Assembly: GCA_039810045.1 (NCBI GenBank)
Contig: JBDHWF010000003.1
Span: 1 to 64,000, forward strand
Length of the DNA: 64,000 bases
Reading direction: 5' to 3'
Source: CADCWN01 sp039810045
Lineage (GTDB): Bacteria > Chloroflexota > Chloroflexia > Thermomicrobiales > CADCWN01
Positions 40,457-49,875 of this stretch are shown in pieces. Every line of letters starts with the position of its first letter. The first letter of the stretch is position 1. Position numbers and translations under genes: made by a program. The notes beneath the pieces were generated by a model that ran no database searches, was not told the origin of the DNA, and saw only the letters and a list, made by a program, of their open reading frames with translations.

Positions 40457-42961
40457 TTGAGCATGCAAAACGCCAATCCAGCCTCGCCCTTCCCTGAAGA
40501 ATCAGCGGCGATCACTGGACCACGCCTCTGTGTCGTTTCGAATGATCAAAAGGGCCGGATTTATCCCCTGGGGAATCACCTTTCCATTGGGCGCGGGGCC
40601 AATAATGATATTGTCACCGCGGATCAACGGGCCTCCAGACTCCATGCTGAAATTGATCAGATTGGGGCCAATGGTGGCTGGGTCTTGCGCGATCATGGCA
40701 GCACCAATGGCACCTATGTCAATGGTCAACCGATCAGCCAGGTCGAGCTACGCGATGGCGATCTGATTCAGATTGGCGATTTCGCCGTGGTGGTCGAGTT
40801 TACCGCGATCAATCATCACGATGATCAGCACGCTGGCACGATGATCGGCGTCAGCATTCAGCCGCCACCAGTAGGGGCAATCCCTGATACGCTGGACCTT
40901 CGAGCGCAGACAACCGTCACCATTGGTCGTGATCCTGGCAATACACTCGCGCTTGATCATCCCCAAATCTCTCGCTACCATGCCCGTTTAGAATTACTGC
41001 CCGATGGCAATTTGCGCGTAATTGACCTGAATAGCACCAATGGTACATTCATCAACGGGCAACAACTGCGTGGCGGCACCGCTATCCCGTCTGGTACGAC
41101 GATCTCGTTTGGCCCCTTTCATCTGGTGTATCAGAACGGCCAACTACTCAAGAGTACTGATGAAGGGACAGTGCGGATCGACTGCCTTCACCTCTCGAAA
41201 ACGGTAGCTGGGGGCAAAGTCCTGCTCAATGACCTGACCTTCTCGATCTTACCGCGCGAGTTTGTTTGCCTGGTTGGTGGATCTGGGGCGGGGAAATCGA
41301 CGCTGCTTGATGCCCTCAGCGGGGTGCGACCGGCAAATGGCGGCGAAGTGCGCTACAACGGGGCCGAATACTACAGCCGGATGGATGCCTACCGCAGTGC
41401 GATTGGCTATGTCCCACAAGACGATATTGTCCCGACTGAATTGCCCGTTGAAAGTGCGCTCTACTATGCAGCCAAGCTCCGGCTGCCACCCGACACAGCA
41501 GAGAGCGAGGTCAAAGCCCGCGTCGAAGAAGTGATGGACGACCTGGGGCTCACTGCTCGCCGCGATGTACCAATCAAAAATCTGTCGGGCGGACAACGGA
41601 AACGGGTGTCGATTGGGGCCGAACTGATCTCAAAGCCAACCCTCTTTTTCCTGGACGAGCCAACCAGCGGCCTTGATCCAGGGTTGGAAGGGCGGATGAT
41701 GCAGCTCCTGCGGAAGCTCGCTGATCAGGGCCGCACCGTGATTTTGATTACCCATGCCACCCAAAATGTTGACCTTTGCGACAACATCGCTTTCCTGGCA
41801 CCTGGGGGCTACCTTGCCTACTATGGTCCACCCAAAGAAGCCCTGACGTATTTTGGGGCGGAGAAATTCGCTGATATCTATACCACGATTGAATCAGAAA
41901 GTGCGATGGATATCTGGCATCGTCGCTTTATGAATACCCAACAGTTCCAGGATAATGTCGTCGCGCGCCTGACTTCGGCAGGGCTTGGCCTTAATCAAGG
42001 GAATGCCCAAAGTGCGCCAGTGGCGCTACCGACCAGCACACAGTCGCGCCCGCCCGCCAGTCGGCGCGAATCAGGCTTCCGGCAGTTCAGAATTTTGACC
42101 AGTCGCTATTTTGAGACAGTCCGCCGCGACCGCAGCAACCTGCTGACCTTGTTGTTGGTGCAAGCACCATTGATCGCGTTACTGATCACCATCGCCTTTC
42201 GAGGCGATCTCTTTAGTACCGCGCCGTTCATTGGTGACTGGAGCAAAGGGCGCACACTGGCCTTTCTCCTGGCAATGGTGGCTGTCTGGTTTGGCACCTC
42301 CAATGCCGCCCGCGAAATCGTCAAAGAGATGGCAATGTATGCCCGCGAACGCCGGATCAACTTACGGATCGCTCCGTATATTGCTTCCAAGTTCGTTGTG
42401 CTCTTAGGAATCAGTATTTTCCAGAATATCATCCTTCTGGTGCCTTTCCTCTTTACTGGGGCGGGGCTTGGCCGCCTGCCAATGCTCTATACCTCGCTGG
42501 TCTTCGGATCAATCGCGGGGATCGCGATGGGGCTCCTAATCTCAGCGTTGGCCCCAAACCCCGACCGCGCCAGTATCCTGGTGCCCATGGTTTTGATCCC
42601 GCAGATTATCTTTGGTGGCCCCCTGATCAGTACTGGTGGGAATATCATTGTTCGCGGGATCGCGCAGTTGATGGTGACAAAGTGGACCTGGCGTTCGCTT
42701 GGCTCTACCTTACGGGTTGATGACGTACCGACACAACCAGTACATCTGGAGGGGTTTACCGCCGATCAGATTGCCCAACTGACTCAGCAAAATACCAACC
42801 CCAATGTGGTCAATCGTGACGGAGAGTTATATTACATCGCGCAGGTAGGACGCGATTTCAATCTCATTCCCCCAGTCTACCTGGCAATTCTCGTAATCTT
42901 TATCATTATCTTTCTGATCATGGTCGCAGTATTTCTGAGGCGGAAGGATATCGTGCGCTAA
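40457..42961 (+). CDS. FHA-FHA-ABC transporter (ABCG-type half transporter, Rv1747-like)
   Basis: 834 residues. Two FHA domains (~40-115: SIGRGANND, ASRLHAEI, HGSTNGTYVNG; ~150-225: TIGRDPGNT, ISRYHARL, LNSTNGTFING), ABC ATPase (Walker A GGSGAGKST 274-282, signature LSGGQ 376-380, LFFLDEPTSGLD), and a C-terminal ABC2 membrane domain with six helices (~560-828). This is the layout of Mycobacterium Rv1747, which exports cell-wall glycolipid precursors and is controlled by FHA binding to phosphorylated kinase. TTG 40457 has GGGGAG 5 bp before it; ATG 40463 is an alternative start. The kinase gene follows 75 bp downstream. Confidence 0.93.
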   Translation: MSMQNANPASPFPEESAAITGPRLCVVSNDQKGRIYPLGNHLSIGRGANNDIVTADQRASRLHAEIDQIGANGGWVLRDHGSTNGTYVNGQPISQVELRDGDLIQIGDFAVVVEFTAINHHDDQHAGTMIGVSIQPPPVGAIPDTLDLRAQTTVTIGRDPGNTLALDHPQISRYHARLELLPDGNLRVIDLNSTNGTFINGQQLRGGTAIPSGTTISFGPFHLVYQNGQLLKSTDEGTVRIDCLHLSKTVAGGKVLLNDLTFSILPREFVCLVGGSGAGKSTLLDALSGVRPANGGEVRYNGAEYYSRMDAYRSAIGYVPQDDIVPTELPVESALYYAAKLRLPPDTAESEVKARVEEVMDDLGLTARRDVPIKNLSGGQRKRVSIGAELISKPTLFFLDEPTSGLDPGLEGRMMQLLRKLADQGRTVILITHATQNVDLCDNIAFLAPGGYLAYYGPPKEALTYFGAEKFADIYTTIESESAMDIWHRRFMNTQQFQDNVVARLTSAGLGLNQGNAQSAPVALPTSTQSRPPASRRESGFRQFRILTSRYFETVRRDRSNLLTLLLVQAPLIALLITIAFRGDLFSTAPFIGDWSKGRTLAFLLAMVAVWFGTSNAAREIVKEMAMYARERRINLRIAPYIASKFVVLLGISIFQNIILLVPFLFTGAGLGRLPMLYTSLVFGSIAGIAMGLLISALAPNPDRASILVPMVLIPQIIFGGPLISTGGNIIVRGIAQLMVTKWTWRSLGSTLRVDDVPTQPVHLEGFTADQIAQLTQQNTNPNVVNRDGELYYIAQVGRDFNLIPPVYLAILVIFIIIFLIMVAVFLRRKDIVR

Positions 42962-43036
42962 CACGCTATACCACAAGCGTATCCCCCAGATACTGCGTGG
43001 CACAAGCCCAACCAGGCAGCAGTAGCTTGAGGAATC

Positions 43037-45799
43037 ATGAGCATTGGCGAAGCTGGCCGAATCGGCCCATACGAAGTACGAAGCATTTTAGGGCGCGGTG
43101 GCTCAGCAATTGTCTATCGTGCTTATGACCCTGCGCTGAACCGTGAAGTGGCGATTAAAGCCCTGACCCTCAGGCCGAACGAAGAAGAACTCCTGCGAAA
43201 ACGCTTTCAACGAGAATCGCTGGCGATCGCCCGTCTGCGCCACCCGAATATCCTCACGATCTACTCTACGGGCGAAGAATATGGCGTACCGTATATCGTC
43301 ATGGAGTATTACACCGCAGGCTCCCTGACGCGCCGATTAGGCCAACCACTCGCACTCACTGACGCCGCTAGGGTAGTACAGCATATTGGATCAGCTCTTG
43401 ATTATGCCCACGACCAGGGCTTGCTGCATCGTGATGTGAAACCAGCCAATATCTTCATTGAAGGAGATCGGGCGATTCTGGCTGACTTTGGGATCGTCAA
43501 GGCGATCACTGGCGATGTGCAAACCAACCTCACCCAAACGGGCCTCACCGTTGGCACTCCCGAATATATTGCCCCAGAACAGGCACTTGGTGAACGGCTT
43601 GATGGGCGGGCTGATCTCTACGCCCTGGCAGTCGTGCTATATGAGATGGTGACTGGCACTCCACCATTCACCGGCAGACCATTTGATGTGTTGAATGCTC
43701 ACGTCGAAGGCAAAATCCCTGACCCCCGACTCCATAACCCCCGGCTCACTGCGGCAGTGAGCCGCGTACTGTTGAAGGCCCTGGGCCGTTACCCCGAAGG
43801 GCGCTATCCCACTGGAGCGGCGCTCGCCAAAGCCCTCGATCAAGCGATCACGCAAGGGGATCTACCAGGGAGTCAGCCATTACCACTGGCCGCTGATCGT
43901 GAGGCGCGCACAAGGATTATCGATCTGCCCCCCGAGCGACTCACCGATACGCACCCAGAGGTCGTCCAGCCACGCTTGCAGGGTGCCGATACACAAAGCC
44001 CAGCAGCCATCCGCCCACTGACAGGAAATACTGATTCTACCCTACCACCGTTGCCAGACCTGACGCCGGCATCGGGGACACCCACTATAGCGGCTCCAGA
44101 AAATCTTTCCGCTACTCCTGGTGCTACTGAATCTGTTCAGGAGTGGCAGCCGCCAACCGAAATTGCCACGCCAGCCCCAGGGATCGCCACGTCGGCTCCA
44201 CCCAGCACCAATAATCCAGTGGAGCCAATCAGGGCCGTGCCATATATCGGCGCAACACCGCCTGCACCGCCCAGGCCCCCCTGGTGGCTTTTTGGGATCA
44301 TTGGGGTAGTGGTCCTGCTCCTGCTAGGGGGGGGCGGTTGGTTAGCCCTACGGCAATTCAGCGCAACGACCACGCCAACCGCCACCACGGTGGCGAACGC
44401 TGGCACAGCCGTACCTACTAGCCCTGTCGTTGGTATTGCCGCCACGCCAACGAGCAAAGCTGTAGGCACACCCGCGATCAGCACCCCCGCTGATCCCGCC
44501 GCCGCCCAGATCGCCGCTGGGGATCAGGCATTACAAGACGGCAAGTTCACCGAGGCAGTTGCCAGTTACCGCGCAGCCCTGGAAACCAACCCCAATAGCG
44601 CGGCAGCCAATCGCCAACTTGGGCTAACCCTCTGGATCTGGAATCACGAAGCAGGGGAAATCGACTATCTTGACCGGGCAACCAAACTCGATCCCAATGA
44701 TGCTCTGGCCTGGGCCTATCTTTCCTTCTCGGCGGTCGATACGCATCAGGTAGAACGTGCCTATGCCGCAGCTCAACAGGCGGTACGGGTCAACCCAGAG
44801 GCGGCGGAGGGCTTTGCTGCCGTCGCAAATACGTATTTGCGTTATCCCCCAGATACCAGTGACCCTACCGCCAGCTTACACTCAGCCGAAGAAGCGATTA
44901 ATCGGGCGCGAGCCCTTGACCCCAAGAACCTCTGGACCCTCTGGTTCTATTGCCAGTTCTTGCAGGAAAAAGACCAGAACCAAGAAGCCCTTGGCCCCAT
45001 CGACGAAATGATTGTCCAGCGGCCCAATTGGGCAACACTCTACTATGCCAAAGGAGGGATCTATCGCAGCCTCGACCAAGATCCCGAAGCTCGCTTGTGG
45101 CAGGAGCGTGCATTAGCGCTCGATCCTGAATACCCTTACGCGCTCACTGAAATGGGCTGGCTGGAATATGATGCAAAGAATTATCAGCGAGCAATTGAAC
45201 TGTTCCAACAGGCATTGAACAATACAGACGATACCAACAACTATGCCCACGTTGGTTTAGGGTGGACCCTGGCGGCTCTGGGTGATTATGCACACGCCAT
45301 CCCCCATTGTGAACGGGCCATCCAAATCGATAGCCGCTCTCCCATCGGCTATGAATGCCTCGGCTCGGCCTATCTGGAAGGGATGAACAACTATGCGTCA
45401 GCCAACACCAACTATCGCAAGGTGATCGAACTGCGACCACAGTGGGAATCGGGCTATATCGGGATCGCCCGCGTGTATAACGCACAGAAAAACTATGCGG
45501 AGTCCGAAGCAATCTTGCGCCAGGGCCTACAAAAAATCACCACCCCACGCTATATTAACTACTGGCTGGGATTAGCACTCTATCGGCAGCAACACTATGA
45601 CCGCGCCCAACCAGAATTTGAACGAGCAGTACAGCTAAAACCTGAGAATGCTGTGCTACAATATTGGCTCGGCGCAAACCTGGAACAGTTGGGGCGGTAC
45701 GCCGAAGCTCGCACAGCCTATGAGCGTGCGCTGGCCCTCGACCCCAACTATCAGGATCCTAAAGACGCTTTAGAACGGCTCCGTACCCAAGGACATTGA
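43037..45799 (+). CDS. transmembrane Ser/Thr protein kinase with TPR repeats
   Basis: 920 residues. Hanks-type kinase at ~10-275: glycine loop LGRGGSAIVYRA, K41 in VAIKAL, catalytic HRDVKPAN (131-138), DFG at 150-152, APE in YIAPEQALGE. A Pro/Thr-rich juxtamembrane segment, one TM (WWLFGIIGVVVLLLLGGGGW, ~416-436), a stalk, then about ten TPR units (~480-915) such as AQIAAGDQALQDGKFTEAVASY. TPRs are outside and probably bind protein or cell-wall partners. With PP2C and FHA proteins upstream this makes a complete phospho-relay. Confidence 0.94.
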   Translation: MSIGEAGRIGPYEVRSILGRGGSAIVYRAYDPALNREVAIKALTLRPNEEELLRKRFQRESLAIARLRHPNILTIYSTGEEYGVPYIVMEYYTAGSLTRRLGQPLALTDAARVVQHIGSALDYAHDQGLLHRDVKPANIFIEGDRAILADFGIVKAITGDVQTNLTQTGLTVGTPEYIAPEQALGERLDGRADLYALAVVLYEMVTGTPPFTGRPFDVLNAHVEGKIPDPRLHNPRLTAAVSRVLLKALGRYPEGRYPTGAALAKALDQAITQGDLPGSQPLPLAADREARTRIIDLPPERLTDTHPEVVQPRLQGADTQSPAAIRPLTGNTDSTLPPLPDLTPASGTPTIAAPENLSATPGATESVQEWQPPTEIATPAPGIATSAPPSTNNPVEPIRAVPYIGATPPAPPRPPWWLFGIIGVVVLLLLGGGGWLALRQFSATTTPTATTVANAGTAVPTSPVVGIAATPTSKAVGTPAISTPADPAAAQIAAGDQALQDGKFTEAVASYRAALETNPNSAAANRQLGLTLWIWNHEAGEIDYLDRATKLDPNDALAWAYLSFSAVDTHQVERAYAAAQQAVRVNPEAAEGFAAVANTYLRYPPDTSDPTASLHSAEEAINRARALDPKNLWTLWFYCQFLQEKDQNQEALGPIDEMIVQRPNWATLYYAKGGIYRSLDQDPEARLWQERALALDPEYPYALTEMGWLEYDAKNYQRAIELFQQALNNTDDTNNYAHVGLGWTLAALGDYAHAIPHCERAIQIDSRSPIGYECLGSAYLEGMNNYASANTNYRKVIELRPQWESGYIGIARVYNAQKNYAESEAILRQGLQKITTPRYINYWLGLALYRQQHYDRAQPEFERAVQLKPENAVLQYWLGANLEQLGRYAEARTAYERALALDPNYQDPKDALERLRTQGH

Positions 45800-45941
45800 G
45801 CCCAGATGTAACCAATCACAGGGCTGAGGCGTTATTGATTCCGGTGATAAAGAACGGGTGGTTGTACGGATTAAGCCTGCTATCTCCAACAAGCTTACCT
45901 TATAGAAGGCGAAGCCTACTGCACAATACAAGAAGGAATGG

Positions 45942-47264
45942 ATGACAACCGCAACACAGCCCGCCAAACCCGGCTTGAGTCGTCGCGCAAAGATCGCGCT
46001 ATCAACACTCGCAATTCTCCTGATCATTGGCGTCACTGGCGGACTCTATCTGAACTATCGAGTCAATCGTTTTGTCAATACCACCTTCCGCCCCGATAAT
46101 ACCACCCCGCTCACCCAAAGCGGCACCACTCAGCCCACCTTGCCGATTGCCCAGGCGACAACCAGCGCAACAGCCCTATCGGGCGTTACCCCTAATCCCT
46201 CAGTGCCAGGCGCAGCCGCACCAATAACAACGCCAACCGCCGCAGTACCACCAACGGCAACCCCAATCCCGTATGGCAATTCGCCGATTATTCGTCGGCT
46301 ACAAGAGGGGCAGCGCGTCAACGTACTCCTGATCGGCTTTGGTGGCCCAGGACACGATGGTGGTTATCTGACTGACACCCTACAGGTGATGAGCTTCGAG
46401 CCGAAAACAGGCGCAGTCACCCTGATCAGTGTGCCACGCGATCTCTGGGTACTGCTGCCGCAATATCAAGGACGAGGCGGCTATTGGGGGCGAATCAATG
46501 AGGCCTATGTAATCGGCATGGGCCAGGTTGACCGCAACGATATGAATGTACCCTATAGCAAACACGACGCTGGCGGCCAAATGGCGATGAAGGCCGTTTC
46601 CGAAGTTCTGGGGATTCAACTGGACTATTGGGTTAGTCTCGACTTTGTGGGTTTTCGGCAATTCGTCGATGCGATCGGTGGCGTCGATGTGAATGTCGAA
46701 AAAACCTTTACCGACACCCAATACCCCAATAACGACGATGCTAATGAGGATCCCAGCTATCGGACGATTCACTTTGATGCTGGTATGCAGCATATGGATG
46801 GCGCAACGGCGATTGCTTTTGTTCGCTCACGCTATTCACCACAAGATGGCAGCGACTTTGGTCGAGCACGTCGCCAGCAATTGTTCATGAGTGCTGTCAA
46901 AGAGAAGGTCGTATCAGTTGAAGTCATCCCCAAACTCTTCGGGATTCTCGATGCGCTCGAAGGGCATATTCGGATGAGTTTTTCCTTCACCGAGGCCAAA
47001 GATCTGCTGGGGTGGGGACAGGAACAAGCGGCGGCGAAGCGCAAATTTGCCGTCAATACTGGCGTGATCGATTCAGATCGCCTGCTCTATGGCGCAACCT
47101 CAAGTGGCGGGGCCTCAATCCTGCTGCCCCGTGCTGGCCAGGGCAACTATCGGGAGATTCAAAGCTGGGTGCGTGATCTCCTGGCAGCAAGTACGGCAAC
47201 GCCGACCAGCGGTACGCCCACCCTCACGACAACACCAACCGTTCCTGGCACTCCCACGCGCTAA
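45942..47264 (+). CDS. LytR-CpsA-Psr (LCP) family glycopolymer transferase
   Basis: 440 residues with an N-terminal TM anchor (~14-36), a Thr/Pro-rich spacer and an LCP domain (~125-365). Conserved residues: LLIGFGGPGHDGGYLTDTLQV (Asp that binds Mg), ISVPRDLWV (Arg), and FVRSRYSPQDGSDFGRARRQQ (arginine-rich pyrophosphate site). LCP proteins transfer polyisoprenoid-linked polysaccharides to peptidoglycan. The Thr/Pro-rich tail is unusual. It follows the kinase gene by 142 bp and is a plausible phosphorylation-controlled envelope enzyme. The stop overlaps the next start by 1 bp. Confidence 0.93.
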   Translation: MTTATQPAKPGLSRRAKIALSTLAILLIIGVTGGLYLNYRVNRFVNTTFRPDNTTPLTQSGTTQPTLPIAQATTSATALSGVTPNPSVPGAAAPITTPTAAVPPTATPIPYGNSPIIRRLQEGQRVNVLLIGFGGPGHDGGYLTDTLQVMSFEPKTGAVTLISVPRDLWVLLPQYQGRGGYWGRINEAYVIGMGQVDRNDMNVPYSKHDAGGQMAMKAVSEVLGIQLDYWVSLDFVGFRQFVDAIGGVDVNVEKTFTDTQYPNNDDANEDPSYRTIHFDAGMQHMDGATAIAFVRSRYSPQDGSDFGRARRQQLFMSAVKEKVVSVEVIPKLFGILDALEGHIRMSFSFTEAKDLLGWGQEQAAAKRKFAVNTGVIDSDRLLYGATSSGGASILLPRAGQGNYREIQSWVRDLLAASTATPTSGTPTLTTTPTVPGTPTR

Positions 47265-48097
47265 TGAGTACCCAGGAAACGCCAGCACTGCTGCTTGACG
47301 ATCACCCCGCACTGGCCCCACTCGCGCTGGCGATCGAGCAAGGCTGGGGCACTCTGCCAATCTCCGTGCGCGTAGTAGCCAACCTCAACGCGCACACCGT
47401 ACAGGAGTATCCTGCGGCCTTGGCATGCCTGCCCCTGGCGGAATACGCCGACCTCCAAACAACTCATACGATTGTGCCAGACCTTGCGGCTGGGGATCAG
47501 CACGATGCAGGAACATTACTGGTTGCTGACCGCCGCCTGGATGAAGTCGATCAGGTCATCGTTGATCTGGGCGCAACCTCACGAACCAGCGAATTACTCA
47601 CGCGGGCGACTCTGCTAAAGTTTTATGGCATCACGGCGGTTGCCTGGACACGCGACGAACCACTACCAGAGGAAACCCAGCAAGTGATCGCGATTCGTGA
47701 TGGCGGTGAAGCGCTCTACCTGCGCGATACGGCTGCCAACCGCATCCTCTCTGACTTAGGGCGGGCGTGGTTCATCTTGAGTGGATTACCCCCAGTTTCG
47801 CACCTGTTACTTGCGCCGAATAATGCGCTCACCGCTCCCTGGCTGACGGAAACGCGGGCGGCAATCCCTGATCTTCTCGCGGTAGTTGCCTCCCGCCGCC
47901 GCGAATTAAGGCGCACCCTGGCTGAACGCTATGGTGTGTCACGAGAGCTTTTACACCAATACTATAGCGGTCAATTTCTCACGCTCACTGGCGACGCCCA
48001 GAAAAGTATTCTCGCCCTTTTTCCTGAGGGGGCGTGGGAGATGAACCTCCCAACCGTATCACGCCTGAATCTTGCACCCTGGGCGAAACGCGCCTGA
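47264..48097 (+). CDS. MqnA/MqnD-fold protein
   Basis: 277 residues; ATG overlaps the LCP stop. The sequence resembles the periplasmic-binding-protein-like fold of the menaquinone enzymes MqnA/MqnD (VitK2_biosynth family): VRVVANLNAHTVQEYPAALACLPLAEYADL, VIVDLGATSRTSELLTRATL, and a C-terminal helix block RYGVSRELLHQYYS...LTGDAQKSILALF. MqnA dehydrates chorismate and MqnD cleaves cyclic dehypoxanthine futalosine. Divergence is high and no other mqn gene is near, so the enzyme activity is uncertain; a ligand-binding role is possible. Confidence 0.6.
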   Translation: MSTQETPALLLDDHPALAPLALAIEQGWGTLPISVRVVANLNAHTVQEYPAALACLPLAEYADLQTTHTIVPDLAAGDQHDAGTLLVADRRLDEVDQVIVDLGATSRTSELLTRATLLKFYGITAVAWTRDEPLPEETQQVIAIRDGGEALYLRDTAANRILSDLGRAWFILSGLPPVSHLLLAPNNALTAPWLTETRAAIPDLLAVVASRRRELRRTLAERYGVSRELLHQYYSGQFLTLTGDAQKSILALFPEGAWEMNLPTVSRLNLAPWAKRA

Positions 48098-48101
48098 GCG
48101 C

Positions 48102-48668
48102 CTATTCTTCGGCGGCCCCACGCACGCGATAACTCTTGGCTAACGCTGCATAGCGGTCTGCGCCCAGATGATGCAAAAGCTGACCATGTTCTTCCTCAGT
48201 CTGCCAGAAGCCGTCGAACGCCTGATCATCAACCGTCATTGCCAATGGCTGACCGATAAAAAGGTCGTGGTCGCCAAGGCGAATCCGCTCGACCACCCCG
48301 CATTCAATATGGGCGAGGCATTCGGCGATCAGCGGTGGATCAACTTCGGTCGCCAGTTCCAGCGTCAGGCCCGTAATCGCAAACTTATCTTCCTCACGCC
48401 CAGAGATCATGCCGCACTGATGCGTGGCGGTGATCAGCTCCAGGTGTGGGATATTGAGCACAAATTGCTCGGTCTTCTGGACAAACTCGTGCGTCAGCCG
48501 TCCTGGATAAATCGCCACACTCACCAGCGGGGGATCAAGCGATACGGGCGCAACCCACGCCGCCGCCATCACATTTGGTTGGCCCCGATATTGTGATGTG
48601 AGCAACGACACTGGGCCAGGACTCAACACACGATGCATCTGCCGCAAATCAAGAGGTTGCTTCGGCAT
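48102..48668 (-). CDS. flavin reductase-like FMN-binding protein
   Basis: 188 residues from ATG 48668 (GGAAGGAG upstream). Typical of the flavin reductase/FMN-binding split-barrel family: N-terminal VSLLTSQYRGQPNVMAAAWVAPVSLDPPLVSVAI, then FVLNIPHLELITATHQCG. Such proteins reduce FMN/FAD with NAD(P)H or bind FMN for other redox uses; substrate and partner cannot be read here. It is convergent with the MqnA/D-like gene (4 bp between stops). Confidence 0.9.
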   Translation of the reverse strand: MPKQPLDLRQMHRVLSPGPVSLLTSQYRGQPNVMAAAWVAPVSLDPPLVSVAIYPGRLTHEFVQKTEQFVLNIPHLELITATHQCGMISGREEDKFAITGLTLELATEVDPPLIAECLAHIECGVVERIRLGDHDLFIGQPLAMTVDDQAFDGFWQTEEEHGQLLHHLGADRYAALAKSYRVRGAAEE

Positions 48669-48713
48669 GGGTACTCCTTCCCCCCACCTATCACCCAACA
48701 GGCATCGCCCAGC

Positions 48714-49835
48714 TTAGCGCGGTGCCTGTCCCAGCATGGTGCGATAAAGCTGCGCGTACTGGGCTGCAACACCAGCCCAGGTATAGTGGGTAAGGGCGCG
48801 TTTACGCCCGGCGCTGGCAAACGCCCGCCGCCGTGGCTCATCGTCAATGAGCAACTGGAGCGCAGCGGCCAACGCCACTGGATTGTTCTCTGGCACAATC
48901 AACCCGCTCTCGCCAATCACCTGTGGAATCTCCCCAGAGTCTGAGCCAACTACTGGCACCTGCGCCGCCATCGCCTCAATAATCACCCGCCCAAATTGCT
49001 CCTTCCAAGTGGATGTGGTCAGTGAAGGCACCGCCAGCGCATCAAACCCCGCCAGCAATGCTGGCACCTCGCTTGATGGCACCAATGGGACAAACTCTAC
49101 CCGTTCGGTCAACCCTAATTGTGCTGCCTGACTGCGCAGATTCGCTTCTTCGACGCCCCCGCCAACGATCTGCACGCGCCAATCGCCATGCAATTGCGCT
49201 GCCGCATCGATCAGGATGTGCGCGCCTTTTTCCCGCACCAATCGCCCCAGAAAGCCAATCGTGAACGGTTGTGGCGATTGCGCTGGCGCAGTGAACTCGC
49301 GTGGTTGATAGAGATCTGGATCAATGGCCAGTGGCACGATCTCTGTGACACCATGATAGCCACGCCGCTGCAAGATTGCCTGGGCATCAGTGTTCCCTAC
49401 AATCGCCGCCGCCGCATGGCGATGTGTATACCGTTCAAAGAGGCTGAATGGCGGGGGATAGTTCCGATAGACTGTTGCCCAGGTGACAAACAGGGCGCGG
49501 GCGCCCACCCGCTGCGCGTGCCAGAAAGCCTGGGCCGTAGCCAGATTGAACGGCTCTTCATCGACATGAAAAATATCTGGGCGTATGCGGCGCACAATTG
49601 ACCCCAGGGTGGGGTAGAAATGCGTGTGATGATGCCCGTTGAAGACAATGGGCGCGACAACCAAGGCATAGCCGTTGGTGTGGGCGCGTTCGAGTGGCTG
49701 ACGCCCAGAACGCGCCTCGTTCCACGATGGCGGAACAACAACGGTGAGATCGATATCTGGAAGGGCGGCAAGCGCTTCGGCCTTCTTCTGATAAGCACCA
49801 TTGACCAGGGCCTTATGAAGCATCAGCACTTTCAC
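48714..49835 (-). CDS. GT4-family glycosyltransferase
   Basis: About 373 residues from GTG 49835 (VKVLMLHKALV, with a GGGGTG ribosome site); the TTG at 49862 is a longer alternative. GT-B fold with the C-terminal donor-binding motif ALAVPSLTTSTWKEQFGRVIIEAMAAQVPVVG, i.e. E-x7-E, and the glycine-rich IGFLGRLVREKG. N-terminal acceptor half differs from most GT4 enzymes. Together with the next gene upstream (same strand, 41 bp away) it may build an envelope polysaccharide or glycolipid. The sugar is unknown. Confidence 0.92.
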   Translation of the reverse strand: MKVLMLHKALVNGAYQKKAEALAALPDIDLTVVVPPSWNEARSGRQPLERAHTNGYALVVAPIVFNGHHHTHFYPTLGSIVRRIRPDIFHVDEEPFNLATAQAFWHAQRVGARALFVTWATVYRNYPPPFSLFERYTHRHAAAAIVGNTDAQAILQRRGYHGVTEIVPLAIDPDLYQPREFTAPAQSPQPFTIGFLGRLVREKGAHILIDAAAQLHGDWRVQIVGGGVEEANLRSQAAQLGLTERVEFVPLVPSSEVPALLAGFDALAVPSLTTSTWKEQFGRVIIEAMAAQVPVVGSDSGEIPQVIGESGLIVPENNPVALAAALQLLIDDEPRRRAFASAGRKRALTHYTWAGVAAQYAQLYRTMLGQAPR

Positions 49836-49875
49836 CGAACGACACCCCACCAACGATCGCAACCAGGTCGTTCAC

